This document shows, piece after piece, positions 8,243 through 16,719 of a stretch of DNA of 64,000 nucleotides. The notes under the pieces were generated by a model. It was not told the origin of the DNA, did not search any database, and saw only the letters and a list, made by a program, of their open reading frames with translations. How positions within the stretch are numbered: the stretch's first letter is position 1; the number at the start of each line of letters is the position of its first letter. A program made the position numbers and the translations under genes. Source of the DNA: Moheibacter stercoris. GTDB taxonomy: Bacteria; Bacteroidota; Bacteroidia; Flavobacteriales; Weeksellaceae. Where the stretch lies: contig NZ_JBEPMO010000008.1 in NCBI RefSeq assembly GCF_040545805.1, positions 1 to 64,000 on the forward strand, written 5' to 3'.

Positions 8243-9547
8243 TTAGACAAGTTTTCCGTACAAATCAAATTCCTCCGCACGTTCAATGACAACATTGACA
8301 AATTCTCCTGGAGACAAATAAACTTCCTCAGCAGAAATCAACACTTCATTGTCCACATCGGGCGAATCAAATTCTGTACGACCAATGAAATAATTTCCTT
8401 CTTTGCGATCAATCAAAACTTTGTATTCTTTGCCAATTTTTTCTTGGTTAAGTTCCCAAGAAATTTGCGTTTGAATTTCCATCAATTCTTCAACACGCGC
8501 TTGTTTTACTTCTTCTGGAACATCGTCCACTAAATTAAATGCGTGTGTATTTTCTTCGTGTGAATAAGCAAAACATCCCATTCGATCAAAACGTTGGTCT
8601 TTGATCCATTGCTTCATCTCTTCGAAATGCGCTTCTGTTTCTCCTGGATATCCTACAATCAAGGTTGTACGAATCGCCATACCTGGAACTTTCGTACGGA
8701 AAGCATCCAACAAAGCATTCGTTTTTTCAAAGGTAGTTCCGCGACGCATCGATTTTAAAATATCGGTAGAAATATGCTGTAAAGGAATATCGATGTAATT
8801 ACAAACTTTAGGTTCTTCACGGATTACGTCCAAAACATCTTCTGGGAATCCGCTTGGGAATGCATAATGCAATCTGATCCATTGAATTCCGTCAACTTTG
8901 ACCAATTCTTTCAATAAATCCGCAAGCGCACGTTTTTTGTAAATATCCAATCCGTAATAGGTCAAATCTTGGGCGATTAAAATCAATTCTTTTGTTCCAC
9001 CTTTTGCTAGATTTTGCGCTTCTTTTACCAAAGTTTCTATCGGAGTCGAAACGTGTCCACCGCGCATCAAAGGAATCGCACAAAACGAACAAGGTCTGTC
9101 ACAACCTTCAGAAATTTTCAAATAAGCATAATGTCTTGGGGTAGTCGTCAAACGTTCCCCAACCAATTCGTGCTTATAATCTGCGCCCAAAGCTTTCAAC
9201 AACAAGGGCAATTCACGCGTTCCAAAATATTGATCCACATCGGGAATCTCACGCTGTAAATCGGGTTTGTAACGTTCAGAAAGACATCCGGTTACAAAAA
9301 CCTTCTCAACCTTTCCTTGATCTTTCAAATCGACATATTCCAAAATCGTATTGACACTTTCTTCTTTTGCATTGTCAATAAAACCACAGGTATTGATAAC
9401 GATGATATCGCCGTGATCGGCTTCATGACTCACGTCTTTTCCGTTTGCTTTTAATTGGCTCATCAATACTTCTGAGTCGTAAACGTTTTTAGAACAACCC
9501 AATGTGATCAAATTGATTTTCTTTCTCCCTGTCGATTTTGTACGCAT
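8243..9547 (-). CDS. rimO: Ribosomal protein S12 methylthiotransferase RimO
   Basis: A 434-residue radical-SAM enzyme that adds a methylthio group to the conserved Asp of ribosomal protein S12. It has the N-terminal UPF0004 domain with three cluster cysteines (C18 in LGCSKN, C54 in NTCGF, C88 in TGCLS). The radical SAM motif CDRPCSFC follows (C149, C153, C156), and a C-terminal TRAM domain lies at about 370-434. GCSKNVYDSE and CGFIDNAKEES are RimO-type rather than MiaB-type signatures. Length is normal. A TAAATTTG box lies 22 bases upstream. Confidence 0.96.
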   Translation of the reverse strand: MRTKSTGRKKINLITLGCSKNVYDSEVLMSQLKANGKDVSHEADHGDIIVINTCGFIDNAKEESVNTILEYVDLKDQGKVEKVFVTGCLSERYKPDLQREIPDVDQYFGTRELPLLLKALGADYKHELVGERLTTTPRHYAYLKISEGCDRPCSFCAIPLMRGGHVSTPIETLVKEAQNLAKGGTKELILIAQDLTYYGLDIYKKRALADLLKELVKVDGIQWIRLHYAFPSGFPEDVLDVIREEPKVCNYIDIPLQHISTDILKSMRRGTTFEKTNALLDAFRTKVPGMAIRTTLIVGYPGETEAHFEEMKQWIKDQRFDRMGCFAYSHEENTHAFNLVDDVPEEVKQARVEELMEIQTQISWELNQEKIGKEYKVLIDRKEGNYFIGRTEFDSPDVDNEVLISAEEVYLSPGEFVNVVIERAEEFDLYGKLV

Positions 9548-9569
9548 AATTCACTTGAAATTCAGGGCG

Positions 9570-9577
9570 CAAATTTA
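9570..9577 (-). promoter_or_regulatory. -7 box (TAAATTTG) of rimO
   Basis: The minus strand reads TAAATTTG, an exact TAnnTTTG match, 22 bases before the rimO ATG. The -33 element is weak (TTC rather than TTG). Confidence 0.45.
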
Positions 9578-9706
9578 CGGGAATAAATCCGTAGTGGGAA
9601 ATCTTCTGGTTTAAATTTAAATTGGACAATTATATTCGGCGAAAATTCCTCAAACTAATTTTTTATGTATTTTTGAAATCGGCTCAAAAAGCCAAAAGCA
9701 AAACAC

Positions 9707-11149
9707 ATGACAGACTTTATTAACAAAATCAATGGAATCGTTTGGAGCGAAGCCTTGATTATTCTTTGTATTGGCGCAGGAATTTATTTTTCCATTGCAA
9801 CCAAATTTTTACAAATCACCAACTTCAGAGACATGCTTCGATTATTGTTTGCCAAAGCAACCAATGATTCTGGCGTTTCTTCTTTCCAAGCATTTTCGGT
9901 AGCACTTTGCGGACGTATTGGAACAGGGAACATCGTGGGTGTAGCAACCGCCATTGCCATGGGTGGTCCTGGAGCCGTTTTTTGGATGTGGGTAATTGCC
10001 ATTTTGGGTTCGGCGACAGCTTATATTGAAGCCACGCTTGGGCAGATTTACAAAGAAAAGAAAGATAGCGAATACCGAGGAGGACCCGCTTACTATATAG
10101 AAAAAGGAATGGGCGTGAAGTGGTACGCCATGTTATTTGCATTGGTTACCATTGTTTCCACTGGATTATTATTACCAGGCGTACAAAGTAATAGTATTTC
10201 GAGTGGAATGAGAACTGCCTTTGAAATCCCGACTCATTATACCGCAATCGCGTTAGTTGTTTTAACTTTATTGATCATTTCGGGAGGAATTAAACGGATT
10301 TCCAAATTCTCCGAAATCATCATTCCCATCATGAGTGGCGGATACATTTTATTGGCGCTGATCATCATTGGAATGAACATAGGCCAAGTTCCCGAAATGT
10401 TTTCATTGATCATTCGTTCAGCATTTGGAATGGAAGAAGCCTTCGGCGGAATCATCGGAGCAGCCATCGCTTGGGGAGTAAAAAGAGGAATTTATTCCAA
10501 CGAAGCCGGACAAGGAACTGCTCCACATGCCGCAGCTGCAGCAGCCGTAACGCATCCTGCGAAACAAGGTTTGGTTCAAGCATTTTCAATCTATGTCGAC
10601 ACCCTTTTGGTTTGTACCGCGACGGCTTTTATAATTTTGATTACTGGCCAATACAACGTTACGCCAGCAGATTCAGAAGCACTTATCACCCATATTCCGG
10701 GAGTCAATTATACGGCCTTTACACAATACGCGATTGCACATCATTTCCCTGCAATGGGTAGTGCTTTTGTAGCCATTGCTTTGTTTTGTTTTGCCTTTAC
10801 GACGATCATTGCCTATTATTACATGGCCGAAACAAATTTCGCCTATTTGGACAAGAAAAACCAGTATTTCAAATACGGAAAATGGGTAATTGCCTTGATG
10901 GTTTTAGCTTCCACCTACTATGGAGCTGTCAAAACAGCAGATGTTGCTTGGACTTTGGGTGATATTGGAGTAGGGAGCATGGCTTGGTTAAACTTAATAG
11001 CAATCCTAATCTTACACAAACCCGCACTAAAAGCATTAAGAGATTACCGCGCACAAAAGAAACAAGGAAAAGACCCAGATTTCAATCCAACTGAATTGGG
11101 CATCAAAAACGCCGAATTCTGGAACGAAGAAGAAAATCAAAACAAATAA
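9707..11149 (+). CDS. Alanine/glycine:cation symporter family protein (AGCS)
   Basis: A 480-residue inner-membrane sodium:amino-acid symporter with about ten helices. Diagnostic stretches are FQAFSVALCGRIGTGNIVGVATAI near residue 62, GGPAYYIEKG near 126 and the conserved GVKRGIYSNEAGQGTAPHAAAA block near 258. AGCS proteins import alanine or glycine with sodium. CGRIGTGNI differs slightly from the more usual ARVGTGNI form. The gene is preceded by a TATTTTTG box at 9668-9675, stands alone and is followed by a terminator. Confidence 0.94.
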   Translation: MTDFINKINGIVWSEALIILCIGAGIYFSIATKFLQITNFRDMLRLLFAKATNDSGVSSFQAFSVALCGRIGTGNIVGVATAIAMGGPGAVFWMWVIAILGSATAYIEATLGQIYKEKKDSEYRGGPAYYIEKGMGVKWYAMLFALVTIVSTGLLLPGVQSNSISSGMRTAFEIPTHYTAIALVVLTLLIISGGIKRISKFSEIIIPIMSGGYILLALIIIGMNIGQVPEMFSLIIRSAFGMEEAFGGIIGAAIAWGVKRGIYSNEAGQGTAPHAAAAAAVTHPAKQGLVQAFSIYVDTLLVCTATAFIILITGQYNVTPADSEALITHIPGVNYTAFTQYAIAHHFPAMGSAFVAIALFCFAFTTIIAYYYMAETNFAYLDKKNQYFKYGKWVIALMVLASTYYGAVKTADVAWTLGDIGVGSMAWLNLIAILILHKPALKALRDYRAQKKQGKDPDFNPTELGIKNAEFWNEEENQNK

Positions 11150-11154
11150 TAAAC

Positions 11155-11180
11155 AAAGCCTTTCGAAAGAGAGGCTTTTT
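11155..11180 (+). terminator. Intrinsic terminator after the AGCS symporter
   Basis: AAAGCCTTTC and GAGAGGCTTT form a stem around GAAA, followed by TTTTT. Confidence 0.7.
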
Positions 11181-11260
11181 AATTTCTACCTAAATAACAG
11201 TAATCATTAAGACGCTAAAACTTAATTCCTTTAAAAACCTTAACTCCTTAATGTTTCATA

Positions 11261-11297
11261 TCAGAAATCAAGAATCAAGAATCAAGAATCAAAAATC
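11261..11297. repeat. Short tandem repeat (AATCAAG)n
   Basis: About five imperfect copies of a seven-base word, AATCAAG, lie in the spacer between the symporter terminator and the convergent acyl-carrier gene. Similar words (CAATCAGAAATC) recur at 12583-12640. They look like the simple intergenic repeats common in Flavobacteriia. Confidence 0.6.
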
Positions 11298-11312
11298 TAT
11301 CCTAAAACCTCC

Positions 11313-11888
11313 TCAATCAATCCTCAAATCCTTCACAAAAGACTTCTCAGGCGTAACCTCATAAACATCCGCTCCAATCCTGTCTACCGTAATTCCCGCC
11401 ACACCCAAATAAATCTCATAAAGCGAATTAGAATTTTCAAAATCAACTATTTCCAAAAAATTCGCCACCAAAACACCATTAATAAAATCCGAAACCAACA
11501 AATCCTTCCATTTATACAAAGGTTTGCTGAAAACATATGAAAGCGAAACCCTTTGCCAATTCGAATCCCCGAAATAAGGCGTTTCAATTGTATAAACCGA
11601 TGCTTCCCGCAACCGCTTCCATTGTTCCGTAGAATCTTTGTGTAGATACGTAGAAATCTTATCAGTCGGAGAAATCATTGCCGTCGGAAAAACAGACTGA
11701 AGATTAGCCATAATTTCCATTTTCAACTCCTTATCTCGTTTAGATTCCTCTACACCAACCCCTTTCAAATCAGCAACAGCCTGCGTCATATCTTGAATCG
11801 TATAAATTGTAGCAGCAACCTTATCCGGAATATCAACCCCAAACCCCTTTTCAATCGCCATCAACAATTCCACCGAATCTAAGCCCAT
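11313..11888 (-). CDS. Phosphopantetheine-binding (acyl-carrier-like) protein with permuted architecture
   Basis: A 191-residue protein that begins abruptly at the phosphopantetheine site of an acyl carrier protein: MGLDSVELLMAIEKGFGVDIPD and then YTIQDMTQAVADL, that is, helices II to IV. The Ser of DSVEL is the attachment site. A middle region of about 100 residues (WKRLREASVYTIETPYF and so on) is unrecognised. The C-terminus (YEVTPEKSFVKDLRID) looks like the helix I/loop I end that normally precedes DSV. The order of ACP parts therefore looks circularly permuted. I recall Bacteroidetes proteins with a similar layout. The start is ATG 11888; TTG 11903, just after an in-frame TAA, is an alternative. 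The partner pathway is unknown. Confidence 0.72.
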   Translation of the reverse strand: MGLDSVELLMAIEKGFGVDIPDKVAATIYTIQDMTQAVADLKGVGVEESKRDKELKMEIMANLQSVFPTAMISPTDKISTYLHKDSTEQWKRLREASVYTIETPYFGDSNWQRVSLSYVFSKPLYKWKDLLVSDFINGVLVANFLEIVDFENSNSLYEIYLGVAGITVDRIGADVYEVTPEKSFVKDLRID

Positions 11889-11909
11889 AGATAAATCATT
11901 CAATTAAAT

Positions 11910-12344
11910 TCAAAGCCCATTTTGCTTATAAGCATCTTCCACAAACTGCACAGCTTCAGCAACCGAAACCTCAAAAGCCCCAGCTTTACCCGCATCAAAA
12001 GCCTCTAGCCAGATTGCATATCCTTCCTCAAAATCGGGGAGAGGCTCCTTAATCGAAACCAATTTCAAAACAGAATTTCGTAAAGAACTTTCCGCCATAG
12101 GTAGATGTCCAATGGTTTCAGCAAATTCACCATCGACCGATTTCGCAATTTTTAAATCTTTTACAGCGATATGAATGTATCTTTCAGTAGCGGAAATCGA
12201 ATCAATTTTTAAAATCTGAAGTGTCGACTCAGGTTATTGCGCACGACTTTCATACGACCAAACCTGTCCCACCTGAAAGTCTTGTGATTTCCCTATCCCA
12301 AACATCGAAAAAAATGAAGCCATAAAAAGGAGGTTTTTAAACAT
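11910..12344 (-). pseudogene. Secreted protein gene broken by one in-frame stop
   Basis: Reading from ATG 12344, the minus strand encodes a signal peptide (MFKNLLFMASFFSMFGIGKSQ), then DFQVGQVWSYESRAQ, then a TAA at 12236-12234 (codon 37). The same frame continues without further stops (PESTLQILKIDSIS, RYIHIAVKDLKIAKS, TIGHLPMAESSL, FDAGKAGAFEVSVAEAVQFVEDAY) to a normal TGA at 11910. The residues on both sides of the stop form one continuous protein of about 143 residues. A single nonsense change, rather than two genes, is the simplest reading. A 62-residue C-terminal piece from ATG 12098 could still be made. The function is unknown. It lies just upstream of the acyl-carrier-like gene on the same strand. 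Confidence 0.75.
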
Positions 12345-12469
12345 TAAGGGAAGATAATTAAATTTTAAGATATAATATATGTATAGTCTTTATTACCTTA
12401 ATAATCTTCATTTCTTAATGTTTCAAACCTTTACGCCCGACTACATTACAACTTTCAATTTATCCTTTA

Positions 12470-12550
12470 GAACTTCCTCACCCTTTTTTATGCTGAGCTC
12501 GCCTGTCCGCCGTAGGAGGATCGAAGTAAGGCTAGGGGAAAAGGAAGTTC
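12470..12550. repeat. Intergenic inverted repeat in the 12345-12675 spacer
   Basis: Perfect nine-base arms GAACTTCCT (12470-12478) and AGGAAGTTC (12542-12550) flank a GC-richer core (GAGCTCGCCTG, CCGCCGTAGGAGG, ATCGAAG). The layout resembles the repeats at 16161-16439. The rest of the 331-base spacer holds AT-rich simple words (AATCAGAAATC at 12583-12640) and a possible TATTTTTG box. No credible gene is seen in it. Confidence 0.55.
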
Positions 12551-12647
12551 AATCACTTAAATCTTTCAATTCATCAATCCAAAATCAACAATCAGAAATC
12601 TAAATTCAACAATCAGAATTCAGAAATCAAAATTCTAAATAAATCCG

Positions 12648-12655
12648 TATTTTTG
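12648..12655 (+). promoter_or_regulatory. -7 box (TATTTTTG) of icmF
   Basis: TATTTTTG matches TAnnTTTG and ends 20 bases before the icmF ATG. No TTG is present at the -33 position, so the promoter would be weak or activator-dependent. Confidence 0.45.
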
Positions 12656-12675
12656 GCAGAATCAAGATTAATACA

Positions 12676-15600
12676 ATGCAAGAGACACAAACCACACAAG
12701 ATTTCGATATCAAGAAAGACATATACAAACCCAAAAATGCCATTCGTGTTGTAACAGCCGCTTCACTTTTTGACGGCCACGACGCAGCCATCAACATCAT
12801 GCGTCGTATGATCCAACGTACAGGTGTCGAGGTAATCCACTTAGGACACGACAGAAGCGTTGAAGAAGTAGTCAACACTGCCATTCAAGAAGATGCACAA
12901 GCCATCGCGATGACTTCCTACCAAGGTGGACACAACGAATATTTTAAATATATGTACGACTTGCTGCAAGAAAAAGGCGCAGGTCACATCAAAATCTTCG
13001 GCGGAGGCGGAGGAGTAATCCTTCCAACCGAAATCAAAGATTTGATGGACTACGGAATCTGCCGTATCTATTCACCCGACGACGGACGTGAATTAGGTTT
13101 ACAAGGGATGATCAATGATTTGGTCATGAAATCAGATTTTCCAACGGGTGACAAATTGACGAATGAGATGATTGCTTCTTTGGAAGACAAAAACATTCAT
13201 TCCTTGGCGCAAGTTATTTCAGCATTCGAAAACAATTTAGATACACATCAAGACGCTTTCAACCATATTCAGGAGAAAGCAAAACAAAATAACATTCCCG
13301 TTTTAGGAATGACCGGAACGGGTGGAGCAGGAAAATCTTCTTTGGTGGACGAATTAGTTCGTCGTTATTTGTTGGATTTCCCTGATAAAACCATCGGAAT
13401 CATTTCAGTCGATCCAACGAAACGTAAAACTGGTGGAGCTTTGTTAGGCGATAGAATTCGTATGAATTCCATCAACAATCCACGTGTTTATATGCGTTCG
13501 ATGGCGACGCGTCAAGAGAATTCTTCGATTTCCAAACACATTGCGCCTGCATTAGATGTTTTGAAAGCGGCAAAATTTGATTTGATCATTTTGGAAACTT
13601 CTGGTATCGGTCAATCAGGTGCAGAAGTATTGGAATACGCAGATCTTCCATTGTACGTAATGACGCCCGAATACGGTGCTGCTTCTCAGTTAGAGAAAAT
13701 CGATATGTTGGACTATGCGGAAATCGTAGCGATCAACAAATTCGACAAAAAAGGAGCAGAAGATGCCTTACGTGATGTAAAAAAACAATACCAACGCAAT
13801 CACGAGCGTTTCGACGTGATGCCAGACCAAATGCCGGTTTATCCGACACGTGCATCTCAATTCAATGATGCAGGAACCAATTCATTGTACAAAGCTTTGG
13901 TCAATCGTCTAAACGAAATCGCTTCTGGTAAATTTGAATCTTCTTTGGAATTTGGTCCAGTGGCAAAAGAACAAACCCAAGCCATCATTCCTCCAAAACG
14001 AAATCGTTACTTATCTGAAATCGTAGAAAACAACCAAACCTACGATCAATGGGCAGAGGAACAAGCAAAATTGGCACAAGAAGCTTACGCATTAGACGTT
14101 TCAAGTTCCATACTAAATGATGATTCTTTAAAATCTAATTTAGAGCAAGTTAAATCTGAAAAATTAGAGCGTTTAACGCCTGAAAATAGAAACATCGTTC
14201 TGACTTGGGACGAAAAGAAAAAACAATATTCCGACGAATTTTATTCGTTCAAAGTTCGCGACAAAGAAATCAAAATCGCTACGCATTCGGAATCTTTATC
14301 ACACCTTCAAATTCCAAAAGTTGCCTTACCAAAATATACGGCTTGGGGCGACATTTTGAAATGGAGTTTGAAAGAAAACGTTCCAGGAGAATTCCCATAT
14401 ACATCCGGAATTTATCCGTTCAAACGTACTGGCGAAGATCCAACGCGTATGTTTGCGGGTGAAGGAGGGCCAGAACGTACCAATCGTCGTTTCCACTATG
14501 TAAGTTTGGGAATGCCTGCAGCACGTTTGTCTACGGCATTTGATAGTGTGACTTTGTATGGTCAGGATCCGGCAGTTCGTCCTGATATCTACGGAAAAAT
14601 TGGAAATGCTGGTGTTTCGATAGCAACCTTAGACGATGCCAAAAAATTATATTCAGGTTTTGATTTATGTGCGCCATCGACTTCAGTTTCGATGACCATC
14701 AATGGTCCAGCTCCGATGTTGTTAGGTTTCTTTATGAACGCAGCCATTGACCAGCAATGCGAAATCTACATCAAAGAAAATGGTTTAGAAGAGAAAGTGG
14801 AAGCGCGTTTAAAAGAAAAATTCGACGACAAAGGTTTACCAAGACCTTCATACAACGGTGAATTACCAGAAGGAAACAATGGCTTAGGGTTGATGTTGTT
14901 AGGATTAACAGGTGATGAAATTTTGCCGGCTGATGTTTACAACGAAATCAAAGCAAGAACTTTGTCAACCGTTCGTGGAACCGTTCAAGCCGATATTTTA
15001 AAAGAAGATCAAGCACAAAATACATGTATTTTCTCGACTGAATTTGCGCTTCGTTTGATGGGGGACGTTCAACAATATTTCATCGATAAAAAAGTACGTA
15101 ATTTCTATTCGGTTTCCATTTCAGGGTATCACATTGCAGAAGCGGGCGCAAACCCAATTTCACAGTTAGCATTTACCCTTGCAAATGGATTTACCTATGT
15201 GGAATATTATTTGTCGAGAGGAATGCACATCGATGATTTCGCTCCGAATTTATCGTTCTTCTTTTCAAACGGAATCGATCCAGAATACGCAGTAATCGGA
15301 CGTGTAGCAAGAAGAATTTGGGCGAAAGCAATGAAAAACAAATACGGCGGAAACGAACGTTCACAGATGTTGAAATACCACATCCAAACTTCGGGTCGTT
15401 CGTTACACGCGCAAGAGATTGCCTTCAACGACATCCGAACGACGTTGCAAGCTTTGTATGCGATTTACGATAACTGTAATTCATTACATACCAACGCTTA
15501 TGACGAAGCAATTACAACCCCAACCGAAGAATCAGTTCGTCGCGCAATGGCGATTCAGTTGATCATCAACAAAGAATTAGGGTTAGCGAAAAATGAAAAC

Positions 15601-16074
15601 CCAATTCAAGGTTCGTTTATCATTGAAGAATTAACCGATTTGGTGGAAGAAGCCGTGTATGCTGAATTTGATCGATTGACCGATCGTGGTGGCGTTCTAG
15701 GTGCGATGGAAACAATGTACCAACGTGGAAAAATTCAAGATGAATCGATGTATTACGAACATTTGAAACATACAGGCGAATTTCCTATCATTGGGGTGAA
15801 TACGTTCTTAGGAGCAGATGGTTCGCCAACTGTAACGCCAGATGAGGTAATTCGTTCAACAGAAGAAGAAAAAGAATACCAAATTGAAGCGGTTCATAAT
15901 TACCAAAAAGCCAATGCCGAACATTCTGCGACAAGCATCCAAAAATTGAACGAAGTCGCTTTAAACAACGGAAACTTATTTGAACAAATCATGGAATCCG
16001 TGAAGTCAAATTCTTTAGGCGAAATCACCAATTCCTTGTTCAACGTAGGAGGGAAGTACCGTCGTAATATGTAA
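12676..16074 (+). CDS. icmF: Fused isobutyryl-CoA mutase IcmF (B12-binding + G-protein chaperone + mutase)
   Basis: An 1132-residue adenosylcobalamin enzyme that interconverts isobutyryl-CoA and butyryl-CoA. Domain order: B12-binding (about 20-150, with DGHDAAINIM, the axial His present and the last Gly of DxHxxG replaced by Ala); MeaB/ArgK-type GTPase (about 205-420, Walker A GTGGAGKSS at 214-222, VDPTKRKTGGALLGDR); linker; mutase barrel (about 560-1100). Two residues argue for isobutyryl- rather than methylmalonyl-CoA: F582 (IYPFKR) where methylmalonyl-CoA mutase has Tyr, and Q781 (AQNTCIF) where it has Arg. The alignment was by eye. The fused chaperone removes the need for a separate meaB. 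A PduO-type adenosyltransferase at 48921 could supply the cofactor. Confidence 0.95.
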   Translation: MQETQTTQDFDIKKDIYKPKNAIRVVTAASLFDGHDAAINIMRRMIQRTGVEVIHLGHDRSVEEVVNTAIQEDAQAIAMTSYQGGHNEYFKYMYDLLQEKGAGHIKIFGGGGGVILPTEIKDLMDYGICRIYSPDDGRELGLQGMINDLVMKSDFPTGDKLTNEMIASLEDKNIHSLAQVISAFENNLDTHQDAFNHIQEKAKQNNIPVLGMTGTGGAGKSSLVDELVRRYLLDFPDKTIGIISVDPTKRKTGGALLGDRIRMNSINNPRVYMRSMATRQENSSISKHIAPALDVLKAAKFDLIILETSGIGQSGAEVLEYADLPLYVMTPEYGAASQLEKIDMLDYAEIVAINKFDKKGAEDALRDVKKQYQRNHERFDVMPDQMPVYPTRASQFNDAGTNSLYKALVNRLNEIASGKFESSLEFGPVAKEQTQAIIPPKRNRYLSEIVENNQTYDQWAEEQAKLAQEAYALDVSSSILNDDSLKSNLEQVKSEKLERLTPENRNIVLTWDEKKKQYSDEFYSFKVRDKEIKIATHSESLSHLQIPKVALPKYTAWGDILKWSLKENVPGEFPYTSGIYPFKRTGEDPTRMFAGEGGPERTNRRFHYVSLGMPAARLSTAFDSVTLYGQDPAVRPDIYGKIGNAGVSIATLDDAKKLYSGFDLCAPSTSVSMTINGPAPMLLGFFMNAAIDQQCEIYIKENGLEEKVEARLKEKFDDKGLPRPSYNGELPEGNNGLGLMLLGLTGDEILPADVYNEIKARTLSTVRGTVQADILKEDQAQNTCIFSTEFALRLMGDVQQYFIDKKVRNFYSVSISGYHIAEAGANPISQLAFTLANGFTYVEYYLSRGMHIDDFAPNLSFFFSNGIDPEYAVIGRVARRIWAKAMKNKYGGNERSQMLKYHIQTSGRSLHAQEIAFNDIRTTLQALYAIYDNCNSLHTNAYDEAITTPTEESVRRAMAIQLIINKELGLAKNENPIQGSFIIEELTDLVEEAVYAEFDRLTDRGGVLGAMETMYQRGKIQDESMYYEHLKHTGEFPIIGVNTFLGADGSPTVTPDEVIRSTEEEKEYQIEAVHNYQKANAEHSATSIQKLNEVALNNGNLFEQIMESVKSNSLGEITNSLFNVGGKYRRNM

Positions 16075-16126
16075 TTCGATTGACGATAAACGAAATTCGA
16101 TTGACGAATTTCAAAACTTATAATAT

Positions 16127-16160
16127 AAACCTTGTTGAGATTTCCTTGACAAGGTTTTTT
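16127..16160 (+). terminator. Intrinsic terminator after icmF
   Basis: AAACCTTGT (16127-16135) pairs with ACAAGGTTT (16149-16157), followed by a T-run. Just upstream, a 13-base direct repeat ATTCGATTGACGA occurs at 16074-16086 and 16095-16107. Confidence 0.75.
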
Positions 16161-16253
16161 TTAATTCATTTCCTCCCTTTAGGGTTGGGGAAAAGAAATG
16201 AATTCTTTCTTGTTTGTCTTTCCGAGCAAAACGAAGTGGAGTGAAGGAATCTC
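16161..16253. repeat. 93-base direct repeat, copy 1
   Basis: This is the first of two near-identical 93-base units in the 645-base spacer 16075-16719. It begins TTAATTCATTTCCTCCC and ends AAGGAATCTC. It contains inverted arms AATTCATTTC (16163-16172) and GAAATGAATT (16195-16204). The unit then continues with CCGAGCAAAACGAAGTGGAG. No open frame of note runs through it. Confidence 0.85.
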
Positions 16254-16346
16254 AAACTTTTCAAATTCTTAACGTTTAAAGAACTATTACGCCAAGCTTC
16301 ACAAAGAATACGCAAAGTTTCGCAAAGAGTTTATAAGGATTTATGA

Positions 16347-16439
16347 TTAATTCATTTCCTCCCTTTAGGGTTGGGGGAAAGAAATGAATTCTTTCTTGTT
16401 TTTCATTCCGAGCAAAACGAAGTGGAGCGAAGGAATCTC
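16347..16439. repeat. 93-base direct repeat, copy 2
   Basis: The second unit has the same length, with only a handful of substitutions relative to 16161-16253. It keeps the inverted arms (16349-16358 and 16381-16390). Between the copies lie CGCAAAG words (CACAAAG, CGCAAAG, CGCAAAG). The remainder of the spacer up to 16719 is AT-rich, with no credible gene. Confidence 0.85.
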
Positions 16440-16452
16440 CTAGTCACCCTGC

Positions 16453-16468
16453 CCCGATAGCTATCGGG
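16453..16468. repeat. Perfect 16-base palindrome
   Basis: CCCGATAGCTATCGGG is a perfect inverted repeat following the second 93-base copy. Palindromes of this kind recur between Flavobacteriia genes. It has no T-run, so it is not an obvious terminator. Confidence 0.7.
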
Positions 16469-16719
16469 AGTCGAAGGGCTTTGCAATCCTTTGCACTTTT
16501 GCAATCCTTTCCGTAATAACTATTACGACAGCGTTTTTGAAACATTAAGAAATTAAGATGTTTAAGAACAATAAGTTTAAATTACTATGAAACGAAAGTT
16601 TTCTATGAAAAACTAAAAAAATATGCACTCTATCTATGTTCCTATGTGGTTTAAATTTGGAATTATAAAACAATAGGAACCTAAAAAAGAAATCTTTATT
16701 TTCGAATAAATAATTTGCA

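Noticed and set aside
11261..11297. Short tandem repeats considered as a CRISPR remnant
   Set aside because: Units are only seven bases with no spacers, no longer palindromic repeat and no cas genes in the window.
12379..12603. 74-codon open frame in the icmF upstream spacer
   Set aside because: It runs across the intergenic inverted repeat and simple AT-rich words, has low-complexity content and resembles no family.
12676..16074. Calling the mutase a methylmalonyl-CoA mutase
   Set aside because: It is a single-chain fusion with an internal GTPase, and the two substrate-selecting residues (F582, Q781) match isobutyryl-CoA mutase.
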